A stretch of DNA of 64,000 nt from Bog-950 sp964423405 (GTDB taxonomy: Bacteria; Bacteroidota; Bacteroidia; Chitinophagales; LD1), in contig CAYREY010000019.1 of assembly GCA_964423405.1 (NCBI GenBank), positions 1-64,000 of the forward strand, in the 5' to 3' direction. Of the stretch, positions 8,933 through 16,613 are shown piece by piece. The notes beneath the pieces are model-generated. The model was given only the letters and a program-made list of their open reading frames with translations. It was not told where the DNA came from and did no database searches. Positions within the stretch are counted from its first letter, which is position 1. Each line of letters opens with the position of its first letter. The position numbers and the translations under genes were made by a program.

Positions 8933-8964
8933 GTACTATGATTAAGTGATTATCTGATTTAATG
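8910..8964. repeat. 55-bp sequence identical on both sides of the gap (left copy)
   Basis: These 55 bases, running from the first codons of the biotin carrier gene to the edge of the N run, are repeated exactly right after the N run. This is the signature of two contigs overlapping by an assembly k-mer. Confidence 0.95.
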
Positions 8965-9064
8965 NNNNNNNNNNNNNNNNNNNNNNNNNNNNNNNNNNNN
9001 NNNNNNNNNNNNNNNNNNNNNNNNNNNNNNNNNNNNNNNNNNNNNNNNNNNNNNNNNNNNNNNN
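8965..9064. other. Scaffold gap (100 N)
   Basis: Exactly 100 N, the conventional length for a gap of unknown size. Because the 55-bp flanks are identical, the gap is probably artificial and the true sequence is 155 bp shorter here. The rest of the 326-bp stretch between the flanking genes holds only a CACAGAG-rich dispersed motif. Confidence 0.95.
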
Positions 9065-9119
9065 CCGTTTATAGTTGCCTTTATCATGTACTATGATTAA
9101 GTGATTATCTGATTTAATG
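9065..9119. repeat. 55-bp sequence identical on both sides of the gap (right copy)
   Basis: Exact copy of 8910-8964. It contains the start codon region of the biotin carrier gene but is not a second gene copy. Confidence 0.95.
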
Positions 9120-9258
9120 GTTACAAGATTAAGAAAAAGAAATGCATATCGCGCGGAGGCACAGAGATAAATACAGAGAATACAGGAAAGTAAACAACAA
9201 ATGCATTTTGTACTAACTCCTGCCTTTTTGCTGTGGCTCTGTGCTACCTTGTATCTAA

Positions 9259-10305
9259 CTACAAAAACCGCTTAATATCTACTTCTTTCATTATAGGGCT
9301 GCCATGTAATAAGTGCTCCGTAAAGTGCTGTGCAAAGTAAGGCGCCAGCGATATGCCTTTAGTGCCCATGCCGTTGAATATACCCACATTGCTAAACTCT
9401 GGATGGAACCCCAGAAACGGCCGGCGGTCCTTTACCGTGGGGCGTATGGCTGCTTTATGGTCTACAATAGTATAAGGTGCGCTGATAACTGCGCCGAGGT
9501 TGCCTTCAAGCTCGTTACGGCCTTTGGTGCTGGGTTTGTCATCGTCAAAATACCACTCGTGTGTGGCACCTATGTAGTACAGGTCTTTTTCGGGTAGTGG
9601 CATTACCAGTACCTCGCCGTTAATTACATACTGCGGGTAAAAATCATCTATCCGTACAATCAGGCATTCGCCTTTGGCCAGCTGAAACGGAAAGAATTTA
9701 AAGTACGGGTTATGGATGGCATTAGCCCCATCGCAGAAAATAATTTTTTGTGCGCTGTGCCCTTTGTAGCTTACACCGGTAGTAGTGTGCTGTAGTTGCG
9801 CAAAATCAAAATCTTCATCCAGCAAACAGTTTTGTTGTTGCAGGTAGTTGCGGTACAGGGTAAGAAAGGCAGACGAATCTAACCGGGTGCCACCGGTTAT
9901 TTCAAAACAACCATAAGGGTTATTTACTTTATCTGCATCTAATTGTACTATCGTTTCGTTTTGCAGGTAAGGCAGGTAGTCGGGCATGGCGCAGCGGGCG
10001 CTCCAGTCGTTTTGACCTTTTACCGAGTCGAGTATTTTGAGGATAGAGATGGGGTAGAGTAGCTGCCTGCCAAACAGGTTTTCGAAATGCTGATAGGTTT
10101 GATTGATAAGCGGCGATAGCTCATCTATCAGCCATGTTTTTACAAAGCGGCGGCCGGTAATGGGGTTGGTAATGCCCGATGCAACATGTGTGGCTGATGA
10201 GAGGTTTAGCTTATCTATAACCAGTACCTGTTGCCCCTGCTGCATTAAAAACCATGAGAGCATAGAGCCGGCAATACCCTGGCCAACAACAATGTAGTTG
10301 TACAT
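9259..10305 (-). CDS. FAD-dependent oxidoreductase of the D-amino-acid oxidase (DAO) fold
   Basis: A 348-residue cytoplasmic flavoprotein. The N-terminus carries the dinucleotide-binding fingerprint VVGQGIAGSMLSWFLMQ followed by an acidic strand end (VLVID, residues 28-32). Near the C-terminus GIFNGMGTKGISLAPYFA is the second FAD-contacting glycine segment of DAO-type enzymes. The middle region around residues 150-250 is the substrate domain, too diverged to name the amine or amino-acid substrate. It resembles the C-terminal oxidoreductase half of MnmC and glycine-oxidase-like proteins, but no methyltransferase half is present. It stands alone, with hairpin elements upstream and the gap region downstream. 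Confidence 0.85.
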   Translation of the reverse strand: MYNYIVVGQGIAGSMLSWFLMQQGQQVLVIDKLNLSSATHVASGITNPITGRRFVKTWLIDELSPLINQTYQHFENLFGRQLLYPISILKILDSVKGQNDWSARCAMPDYLPYLQNETIVQLDADKVNNPYGCFEITGGTRLDSSAFLTLYRNYLQQQNCLLDEDFDFAQLQHTTTGVSYKGHSAQKIIFCDGANAIHNPYFKFFPFQLAKGECLIVRIDDFYPQYVINGEVLVMPLPEKDLYYIGATHEWYFDDDKPSTKGRNELEGNLGAVISAPYTIVDHKAAIRPTVKDRRPFLGFHPEFSNVGIFNGMGTKGISLAPYFAQHFTEHLLHGSPIMKEVDIKRFL

Positions 10306-10352
10306 GGGGCGAATGTAATAATTGCATCAAGAGATAAATACATTACCGCCCC

Positions 10353-10391
10353 GACCGCCTTGAGCGGTCACCCCGCCTAAAATAGGCGGGG
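10353..10391. repeat. Two adjacent GC-rich hairpins between minus-strand genes
   Basis: GACCGC-CTTGA-GCGGTC is followed immediately by CCCCGCCTA-AAA-TAGGCGGGG, both perfect stems, flanked on both sides by ATAAATACA-type sequence. It lies after the stop of the two-gene unit at 10405-11124, where it may act as a terminator, though there is no T run. The form resembles a dispersed palindromic element. Confidence 0.6.
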
Positions 10392-10404
10392 AATAAATAC
10401 AGTA

Positions 10405-10764
10405 TTACCTGAAATACGAAAGGTCTTTTTTCTCTTTGGGTGGTTCGGGACGATTGTTGTAATCGTCATCGTCGTTATTATTGGCAGCAGCCGGTACGGT
10501 ACGTTGTATGCGCTTGCGGAAATAGATGAACAAAAACACCTCTAACAAAATAACGAAGGGCTCGAACATTAATGCTGCTTTTATGCCTTCGTCTGTTTTA
10601 AATGCATCGGCACCATACGCCTGCACAAACCAGGTAGCAAACAACAGCATGCTTAAAATAAAAATACCCAGGTAGTTTAACACAAACGGCATGGCAGATA
10701 GCCCGCGCATGTGTGCCATACGGTGCAACTGGTAACAAAATATTACGGCAAGAATCAAATCCAT
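10405..10764 (-). CDS. Small membrane protein of unknown function
   Basis: A 119-residue protein with two or three hydrophobic segments (a short one at the extreme N-terminus, then roughly residues 26-48 and 66-84) and a hydrophilic, low-complexity tail rich in Asn, Asp and Pro that ends in basic and aromatic residues. I recognise no family. The start follows the stop of the MmcQ/YjbR-like gene by 3 bp, so the two are almost certainly translated from one mRNA. The tail is probably cytoplasmic by the positive-inside rule (KKRIQR-type residues after the last helix). No catalytic motif is visible. Confidence 0.75.
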   Translation of the reverse strand: MDLILAVIFCYQLHRMAHMRGLSAMPFVLNYLGIFILSMLLFATWFVQAYGADAFKTDEGIKAALMFEPFVILLEVFLFIYFRKRIQRTVPAAANNNDDDDYNNRPEPPKEKKDLSYFR

Positions 10765-10767
10765 ATA

Positions 10768-11124
10768 TCACTCTTTTAATTCAGTTTGCAATTTTTTAGG
10801 CAGGCCACGCACCACTTCGTTATAACTGTGGTCTATCATCCAAAACACTTCTTTGCGCGGAATGTTTCCGCCCTCAAAGTAAACGCTATTCCACATCTTT
10901 TTATTCATGTGGTAGCCGGGTTTAACATCATTATACTTTTCGCGGTATTCCTCTACCAGTTCGGGGTCCATCTTCAGGTTGCACCAGGCGGGTTTGTTGG
11001 CCAGGCCCATCAGCAAAAATATTTTGCCCATTACCTTAAACACCAGCACATCTTCGCCAAACGGAAAGCCTTCGGTAACGCCCTTTTTAGCTATGCAATA
11101 ATCGCGTATGTCTTCCACATTCAC
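10768..11124 (-). CDS. MmcQ/YjbR family protein
   Basis: A 118-residue protein of the usual family length, beginning MNVEDIRDYCIAKKGVTEGF, with the family's FGEDVLVFKVMGKIFLL strand pair and a closing helix after HSYNEVVRGLPK. The family has a CyaY-like alpha/beta fold and has been annotated as DNA-binding, but no enzymatic reaction is known. The conserved central stretch WCNLKMDPE and the tryptophan-rich segment before the last helix are intact. It is the first gene of a two-gene unit with the small membrane protein downstream. Confidence 0.85.
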   Translation of the reverse strand: MNVEDIRDYCIAKKGVTEGFPFGEDVLVFKVMGKIFLLMGLANKPAWCNLKMDPELVEEYREKYNDVKPGYHMNKKMWNSVYFEGGNIPRKEVFWMIDHSYNEVVRGLPKKLQTELKE

Positions 11125-11223
11125 GGGTTAAAAATACAATCTTACCACAGAGGCACAAAAGCCATAGAGAAACACAGAGATGGATTGGATAGGCTAAAAC
11201 GACAGTAGAAAATTACATTGAAT

Positions 11224-11267
11224 TGACAAATTGTCATTTAATTATAAAAATTTAACGCCAAATTGTC
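11224..11267. promoter_or_regulatory. Candidate operator pair upstream of hsp20
   Basis: TGACAA-A-TTGTCA is a 13-bp perfect inverted repeat at 11224-11236. The nonamer CAAATTGTC within it recurs at 11259-11267, 32 bp away (about three helical turns). Located 77-120 bp before the hsp20 start, it is a plausible binding site for a heat-shock regulator; the regulator is unknown. Confidence 0.45.
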
Positions 11268-11343
11268 TGGTTCTGTGCGTTGGTATCGGGTTTGAATAGG
11301 TGGGAGCGTCAACATTTATTCAAAAACAAAAAAACTAAATACC

Positions 11344-11796
11344 ATGACAATGTTAACCGTAAGACCAGAAACCGGCAGAATTCACACCCCACGTTTTGCT
11401 AACCTGATTGAAAACATTTTTGACACCGATTTTCCGATGTTCCTAAACAACGAGTTGTATAAGCACACCGGCCCATCGGTAAATATTAAAGACACTAAAG
11501 AGGCCTATAACATAGAGGTATCGGCCCCGGGCTTTGTTAAAGAGAGCTTTAACGTAAAGGTAGAGGATAATATTTTAACCATAACCGGCGAAGCCAAAGA
11601 AGACAAACTGGAAGAAGGCGATAAGTATACCCGTAAAGAGTTTGTACATACTTCTTTCAAACGCAGCTTTACCTTGCCTAAAACCATAGTAGCCGACCGC
11701 ATAGGCGCTGCTTACGAAAACGGCATATTAAAGGTAACCCTGCCTAAAATTGAAGAGGCAAAAGCGAAAGGTACAATAGAAGTGAAAATTTCTTAA
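11344..11796 (+). CDS. Small heat shock protein, Hsp20/alpha-crystallin family
   Basis: A 150-residue ATP-independent chaperone that holds unfolding proteins in oligomers in the cytoplasm. The N-terminal 45 residues are the variable arm; residues about 45-140 are the alpha-crystallin domain, with VNIKDTKEAYNIEVSAPGF at its start and the signature AAYENGILKVTLPK near the end. A short C-terminal extension EVKIS carries the I-x-[IV]-like anchor. The chosen ATG follows an A-rich leader typical of Bacteroidota. A monocistronic unit ended by a strong terminator; the inverted repeats upstream suggest stress-dependent control. Confidence 0.95.
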   Translation: MTMLTVRPETGRIHTPRFANLIENIFDTDFPMFLNNELYKHTGPSVNIKDTKEAYNIEVSAPGFVKESFNVKVEDNILTITGEAKEDKLEEGDKYTRKEFVHTSFKRSFTLPKTIVADRIGAAYENGILKVTLPKIEEAKAKGTIEVKIS

Positions 11797-11893
11797 AGAG
11801 AGAACCGAAGGTGCAATGAAAGCGTAGTTAATACGTCTACTGTATCAGAAGAAGGAATAAAAAGGATTTCATAATGTGGGTTTATGTGGTGTG

Positions 11894-11925
11894 AGGAGTC
11901 GCGCGAAAGCGCGGCTCCTTTTTTT
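11894..11925 (+). terminator. Rho-independent terminator of hsp20
   Basis: AGGAGTCGCGC-GAAA-GCGCGGCTCCT (one G-U pair) followed by seven T. The GAAA tetraloop and long stem make it strong. Confidence 0.85.
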
Positions 11926-11928
11926 ATT

Positions 11929-12291
11929 TCAGTCCAGCACCCATGCAATATATGGTCCGAAAGCAGTCCTGACTATTAAACATCCACCAACACCAATTGC
12001 AAAAAACAATATTTGGAACCTGTTTTCGTGAAAAGCCCTAAAGCCAGATACATTTATCGTCTCAATGGTAATGAATGGCCATAAAAACACTGCGAAGAAT
12101 GTAGCACAAAGCAGTAGCAAATGAATTAAACTTAATAAATCCAGCCCTAGCAAATACGGATCGATAGGGTTGCCACACTTGGGCACATAACCTAATTTAA
12201 AAGTAGCTACTGCCAGTATTGTCAAAAATGATAAAAACCATGCAAAAGGAACAAAGCTGATACAAGTATATAGTGTTTTCATAAAACTCAT
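11929..12291 (-). CDS. Small membrane protein of unknown function
   Basis: A 120-residue very hydrophobic protein with about three transmembrane helices (residues about 8-32, 45-75, 88-112). No family is recognised. A cysteine-containing loop (YVPKCGNPIDPY) separates helices one and two. It converges on hsp20 across the terminator and is 45 bp downstream of the DUF4419 gene on the same strand, so co-transcription with that gene is possible. Confidence 0.65.
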   Translation of the reverse strand: MSFMKTLYTCISFVPFAWFLSFLTILAVATFKLGYVPKCGNPIDPYLLGLDLLSLIHLLLLCATFFAVFLWPFITIETINVSGFRAFHENRFQILFFAIGVGGCLIVRTAFGPYIAWVLD

Positions 12292-12336
12292 TTAAGCACT
12301 GAACGCTATTATATAGCACTTATTTTATGCCCGTTT

Positions 12337-13725
12337 TTAATCGTTATGAGGGGGCTGACGCCACCGGTTAACAACTACTGTGGTATTTGGCAACAAACGC
12401 TTTATCCGCTCAATCCCCGCTTCTGTAATATCGCCTTCTAACTCTAACCGCATAATTTCTATATCGCCAATATTATCAGGTATGTCTATTGCACCTGCGA
12501 ACGATAGGCTTAACTGGTAAATTTTATCTAGTTTGAATAAAACCGATGGAAACAATTTTACATTAAGTGCGATTCCGCGTCCGGGAAAATATGTTAAACC
12601 GTCTTCTGTAACAGGAGCGACATTCATTTTATTAAGCTTTGCTAACAGCGCATCGTCACTTATCTCTTTTTTGCGTATCAGCCACCCAATGTGTGGTTTC
12701 AAAGTAAGGGTTGTCATGTTTTGTTCTAACCCAATAAAGCCGGCCCACAACTCTAAAGGTGTTTCATTGCGGTAGCCGGGTCCCTCTTCTATATGCAGTA
12801 AATCTACCTTTACAATTTCATCGGGCAGGTTATCGGTACCAATTATCTCTACAAGGTTGTTGCGCTTTCCATCTTTATCGTAGGGGAAAAACTTAACCAT
12901 CCAGCCATCAATTCTATCGGGTGCGCCATACTGTTTCTGAGTATGAAACTTGAAAATGTTGAGCCAGAAAGCTTTATCTATATTACCCTGCGAAGCATTT
13001 ACAAACTGTTGTAACAGTGGTTCAATTTCATCAATCCACCAATCTAGCTTATACCGGCGCAAATAGTTAGCCTTGTCTATTATCTTTTTCCAGTCAGCGG
13101 GTTCTCCCTCCAGCGTTATTTCGGGTATGCCGCAAACAATACGCATAGCTACAAATTCAAAATAATTCTTCATCGCCTCCATTATTGTAATCTCGGCAGC
13201 TACTTTAGTGGTGGGGCTGGTAGTGGTAAAATTGCACGATAACGCTTCTATCAGTTCATTACCTGTAAACACACCTATTTGCTTTGTAAACTCCGGGAAA
13301 ACATCCTGCCAGGGGCTATTGGGGTTATTAAGGTCTATGGCATCATTTCTTACTACTAACTGCACTTTACCGGCAGATGGGGTAAAGTAGTCGCGTAGCT
13401 CTTCGGCATTGTTGTTTACATGAAGGGCAAAGCCCTGGCTTATCAGCAGCCATATCATATCGGGCGATAGTACAAAAGGCCGGTGATCGGCATAGGCCTG
13501 ATGCATACCCGTAAAAAACGAATGATAACCGAAGTTAACCAGCTTTTCGGGCATACTGCTTTGTGCTACTATGTTATAATAATCTGCATCGCTGCGGTTG
13601 CCTCTGGGTATTTTCGAGCCGATAAGGTCTTTAAGTATATCGGGTGTATCGGTACGGGCCAGGTGAACACGCGGCCTTGTTAATTCTTCTACCTGAAAGG
13701 TGATGCTTTTAATAGTGTTGTTCAT
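12337..13725 (-). CDS. DUF4419 domain-containing protein
   Basis: A 462-residue cytoplasmic protein recognised by the DUF4419 landmarks: PFVLSPDMIWLLISQGFALHVN near residues 82-103, NNAEELRDYF just after, FTKQIG near 145, and the stretch KAFWLNIFKFHTQKQYGAPDRIDGWMVKFFPYD in the middle. The family is widespread in fungi and bacteria but has no known activity. No signal peptide or membrane helix is seen. The C-terminal 80 residues (ALNVKLFPSVLFKLDKIYQLSLSFAG and on) form a separate beta-rich or leucine-repeat-like segment, which may be a lineage-specific extension. The gene stands alone behind a 244-bp intergenic region containing direct repeats. Confidence 0.85.
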   Translation of the reverse strand: MNNTIKSITFQVEELTRPRVHLARTDTPDILKDLIGSKIPRGNRSDADYYNIVAQSSMPEKLVNFGYHSFFTGMHQAYADHRPFVLSPDMIWLLISQGFALHVNNNAEELRDYFTPSAGKVQLVVRNDAIDLNNPNSPWQDVFPEFTKQIGVFTGNELIEALSCNFTTTSPTTKVAAEITIMEAMKNYFEFVAMRIVCGIPEITLEGEPADWKKIIDKANYLRRYKLDWWIDEIEPLLQQFVNASQGNIDKAFWLNIFKFHTQKQYGAPDRIDGWMVKFFPYDKDGKRNNLVEIIGTDNLPDEIVKVDLLHIEEGPGYRNETPLELWAGFIGLEQNMTTLTLKPHIGWLIRKKEISDDALLAKLNKMNVAPVTEDGLTYFPGRGIALNVKLFPSVLFKLDKIYQLSLSFAGAIDIPDNIGDIEIMRLELEGDITEAGIERIKRLLPNTTVVVNRWRQPPHND

Positions 13726-13864
13726 GTATGCAATATATACAAAATAAAAAAACTATGTAACCCTCCACAGGGGTTAACCAATAGGCGTTTTCAGATAGAG
13801 GCAATATCTATTTAGCCAACACCCCTATTTTATATGTTGATTTATATTAATATGCATCAATAGG

Positions 13865-13934
13865 GGGGTGGGTTAACATCGCATTTTTACAAACCGCTGA
13901 ATTTTAGCGCATTAGTGTAGGGGTGGGTTAACAT
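13865..13934. repeat. Pair of 15-bp direct repeats (GGGGTGGGTTAACAT)
   Basis: GGGGTGGGTTAACAT occurs at 13865-13879 and again at 13920-13934, 55 bp apart. The same intergenic stretch also contains AGGGGTTAACC and the opposite-strand-like word ACACCCCTA. It lies between pdxA and the DUF4419 gene, both on the minus strand. Confidence 0.7.
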
Positions 13935-13969
13935 TTTTGAGGGGGTAGCGCGTTACTACAACGTTATTT

Positions 13970-15022
13970 TTACTCCTTATCTACCTGTACTTTCTCTACC
14001 GGGTTGGCGGTCATTTCTTTGTAGGCTTCGCGGTTGCGTATCACATCTATACCGGTAAATATAGCGGTCATTAACGACTCGGAGCTGGCCAGATCTTTAC
14101 CGGCAATATCAAAGCCGGTACCGTGGTCGGGCGAGGTGCGTACTACGTTTAAGCCGGCGGTGTAGTTAACACCGGTACCAAACGAAAGTGTTTTAAAAGG
14201 TATAAGTCCCTGGTCGTGGTACATAGCCAGTACGGCATCAAACTTTCTGAAGTTCTGCGAGCCAAAGAAACCATCGGCAGAGAAGGGGCCAACGGCCAGT
14301 ATGCCTTTCTCTTTAGCACGGTTAACTGCCGGTGCTATAATATCTTTTTCTTCTTTACCCAGCAGTGAGTTATCGCCGGCGTGGGGGTTAAGGCCCAGCA
14401 CAGCTATGCGTGGGCGGTTTATTAAAAAGTCCTGCTTTAGGGTGTGGTTCAGTACTTCCAGTTTGGTCAGTATCAGGTTTACATCAATCTTGCCGGTTAC
14501 ATCTTTAAGCGATACATGGTTGGTAACAAGCCCTACCCGCAGGCCATCATCTACCAATAGCATCATCGAGTTTTCGTTACCCGCTGCTTTCGACAGGTGT
14601 TCTGTCTGCCCTTTAAAGTCGGGTTCGTGCTGGCTAATGGTGCTTTTGTTTACAGGGCCGGTAACCAGTACATCAATCTTCTTTTCTACCAGATCTTTAA
14701 TACCGGCATTAAGGCAAAGCAGCGCACGGGCACCACCCTCCGGGGTAAGCTGTCCGGGCTGTAGCTGTACCTGTTCGCTCCATACGTTAATTATGTTGGG
14801 CAGCTTGGGGTTCAGGCTCTCGGTATCTTTTACTTCCTGTATGTTGAAGTTTTGAATTTTAAGCAGCTTGGCGTAGTACGATAAAACACTTTTCTGTCCG
14901 TAAACAACCACGGTGCAGTACTTGTATATGCGCTCATCTTGTAGTACTTTAATCAGTACCTCGGGGCCAATACCGTTTATATCGCCAATGGTGATACCTA
15001 CTTTATATTTCTTGTGCTCCAT
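13970..15022 (-). CDS. pdxA: 4-hydroxythreonine-4-phosphate dehydrogenase (PdxA)
   Basis: PdxA oxidises 4-phosphohydroxy-L-threonine with NAD in the deoxyxylulose-5-phosphate-dependent pathway to pyridoxal phosphate. The 350-residue length is about usual. Recognisable blocks: GITIGDINGIGPEV at the N-terminus, TGPVNKSTI near residue 120, QTEHLSKAAG with the metal-ligand histidine, LGLNPHAGDN, DAVLAMYHDQGLIPFKTLSF with two metal-ligand-region residues, and VRTSPDHGTGFDIAGK near the C-terminus. All are intact. It lies 73 bp downstream of the aminopeptidase gene on the same strand and may share its transcript. No other pdx gene is in the window. Confidence 0.96.
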   Translation of the reverse strand: MEHKKYKVGITIGDINGIGPEVLIKVLQDERIYKYCTVVVYGQKSVLSYYAKLLKIQNFNIQEVKDTESLNPKLPNIINVWSEQVQLQPGQLTPEGGARALLCLNAGIKDLVEKKIDVLVTGPVNKSTISQHEPDFKGQTEHLSKAAGNENSMMLLVDDGLRVGLVTNHVSLKDVTGKIDVNLILTKLEVLNHTLKQDFLINRPRIAVLGLNPHAGDNSLLGKEEKDIIAPAVNRAKEKGILAVGPFSADGFFGSQNFRKFDAVLAMYHDQGLIPFKTLSFGTGVNYTAGLNVVRTSPDHGTGFDIAGKDLASSESLMTAIFTGIDVIRNREAYKEMTANPVEKVQVDKE

Positions 15023-15095
15023 GCTTTGTATTAAAAATTGAAGATTATAAGATTGGCAAATGCCAACTCAATATTCTTTATTCTTCAATAGTGTA

Positions 15096-16529
15096 TTAAT
15101 AGTTCTTCAGAAAATCGGTAATCAACCTAACGCCGTAAGCTGTGCCGTATTTACCACGGTAGCTGTCTTCGCCCATCAGGTAGGCAGTACCTGCTATGTC
15201 AAAGTGCATCCATGGGTAATCGGTAAAGTGCTCCAGAAACTTACCGGCAGTAATAGAGCCGGCCTCGGGGCCGCCTACGTTTTTAATATCGGCTACATCG
15301 CTCTTTATCAGTTCGCCGTACTCTTCCCATAGCGGTAGTTCAATCAAACGCTCGTAAGTGTTGTTGGCGCTGGCTATTAGTTTCTTCTTCACCTCTTCGC
15401 CGGCGGTACCCATAAACGGAGCCGCTATGCTGCTGGTAGCAGCCTTGGCTGCACCGGTAAGGGTTGCAAAATCAAACACCAGCTCGGGGTTATAGCGTTT
15501 GGCATAGTGCAGGGCATCGGCCAGTATCATGCGCCCTTCGGCATCGGCGTTCAGCATCTCTACATTCAGCCCGCTCATCATGGTTACTACATCGCCGGGT
15601 ACGTAGGCATTCATACCGGGGCGGTTATCGGTAGCAGGTATAAGGCCTACTATGTGTACAGGTAACTTAAGTAAGGCTGCAGCAACAAATACACCGGCTA
15701 CGGCAGCAGCACCGCTCATGTCGCACTTCATCATATCCATACTGTTAGGGGTAGGCTTTAAGCTTAGGCCACCGGTATCGTACACCACGCCTTTGCCCAC
15801 CAGTACCACCGGCTTTTTGTTTTTTGCCTTAGGGCCTTTGTATTCCATAACAGTAAAAGTAGGTGGGTCTATACTGCCTTTGTTAACCGAAAGCAAGCCA
15901 CCCATTTTAAGTTGTTCTATTTTCTTTTTATCGAAAACAGTAACACTAAAGCCGTAGGTTTTACCGGCTTTCTGTATGTCTTTTGCAAGCTGTGTAGCAG
16001 TAAGGTACGATAGTGGCTCGTTTATAAGCGTGCGGGCAAAAAAGTTAGCTGTTACAATTTTGCTTACCTGGTCCAGCGTTGCTTTGTCGGCCGAGCGGGC
16101 ATCAAAGTGAAGGGTGGCCAGGGTTTTCTCGCGTTTATCTTTGGTTTTGTATTTTAAAAAGTCGTAGTTGCTAAGTGCTACGCCCTCGGCAAAGGCAGTT
16201 GTTATAGCAGCCACACCGGTAGCATTGTGTACCGATGCTTCTTTGGCTTTTTTGCCGTTCAGGTATTTGTTTATGCCGTTACCTGCTTTACGTGTTTGCT
16301 CCAGCGTGCGGTATTCTTCGCGGCTGGTATCCAGCTTAACTATGGTAAGGCTACGGCCTTCATATTGTTGAACAAAAAGCGTGTTGCCTTTCTCTGCAAA
16401 AAAAGCAGTGGCTTCAGCGGTCAGGGTTTTGGTAAGTCCCAAATCGGCAACGCTGGTTTTTTCGCTTATTAGTAAAATGTTGTGGTTGTAGCTGGTGTAG
16501 TCTTTGCAAAGTTGTAATTGCAGGGGCAT
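15096..16529 (-). CDS. pepA: Leucyl aminopeptidase, M17 family
   Basis: A cytosolic two-metal aminopeptidase removing N-terminal residues from peptides. The start MPLQLQLCKDY gives 477 residues; an upstream in-frame ATG at 16604 would add 25 residues that reach into the divergent promoter, so I reject it. The N-terminal macro-like domain precedes the catalytic domain, which contains VGKGVVYDTGGLSLKP near residue 245 (metal-binding Lys and Asp), MKCDMSGAA, and NADAEGRMILADAL near 326 in place of the textbook NTDAEGR; the Thr-to-Ala change is outside the metal ligands. The hexamer-forming C-terminus is complete. It is divergent from the rhodanese gene and upstream of pdxA. Confidence 0.93.
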   Translation of the reverse strand: MPLQLQLCKDYTSYNHNILLISEKTSVADLGLTKTLTAEATAFFAEKGNTLFVQQYEGRSLTIVKLDTSREEYRTLEQTRKAGNGINKYLNGKKAKEASVHNATGVAAITTAFAEGVALSNYDFLKYKTKDKREKTLATLHFDARSADKATLDQVSKIVTANFFARTLINEPLSYLTATQLAKDIQKAGKTYGFSVTVFDKKKIEQLKMGGLLSVNKGSIDPPTFTVMEYKGPKAKNKKPVVLVGKGVVYDTGGLSLKPTPNSMDMMKCDMSGAAAVAGVFVAAALLKLPVHIVGLIPATDNRPGMNAYVPGDVVTMMSGLNVEMLNADAEGRMILADALHYAKRYNPELVFDFATLTGAAKAATSSIAAPFMGTAGEEVKKKLIASANNTYERLIELPLWEEYGELIKSDVADIKNVGGPEAGSITAGKFLEHFTDYPWMHFDIAGTAYLMGEDSYRGKYGTAYGVRLITDFLKNY

Positions 16530-16590
16530 GTATATTGATTTAAAGTTGCTAAAATATAAAAAGACCAATGCCCTTAACCTATTATTTAAA

Positions 16591-16598
16591 TAACTTTG
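16591..16598 (+). promoter_or_regulatory. Candidate -7 box (TAACTTTG) of the rhodanese gene
   Basis: Exact match to TAnnTTTG 15 bp before the ATG, implying a leader of only about 9 nt. No TTG was found at the expected -33 distance. Confidence 0.5.
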
Positions 16599-16613
16599 CC
16601 CCAAAACTGAACG

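Noticed and set aside
9121..9258. CACAGAG-rich words here and near 11143 as functional sites
   Set aside because: They look like remnants of a common dispersed intergenic sequence of Bacteroidota; no gene-specific role is suggested.
16530..16604. 25-residue N-terminal extension of leucyl aminopeptidase
   Set aside because: It would overlap the divergent promoter of the rhodanese gene and is not part of the M17 family.
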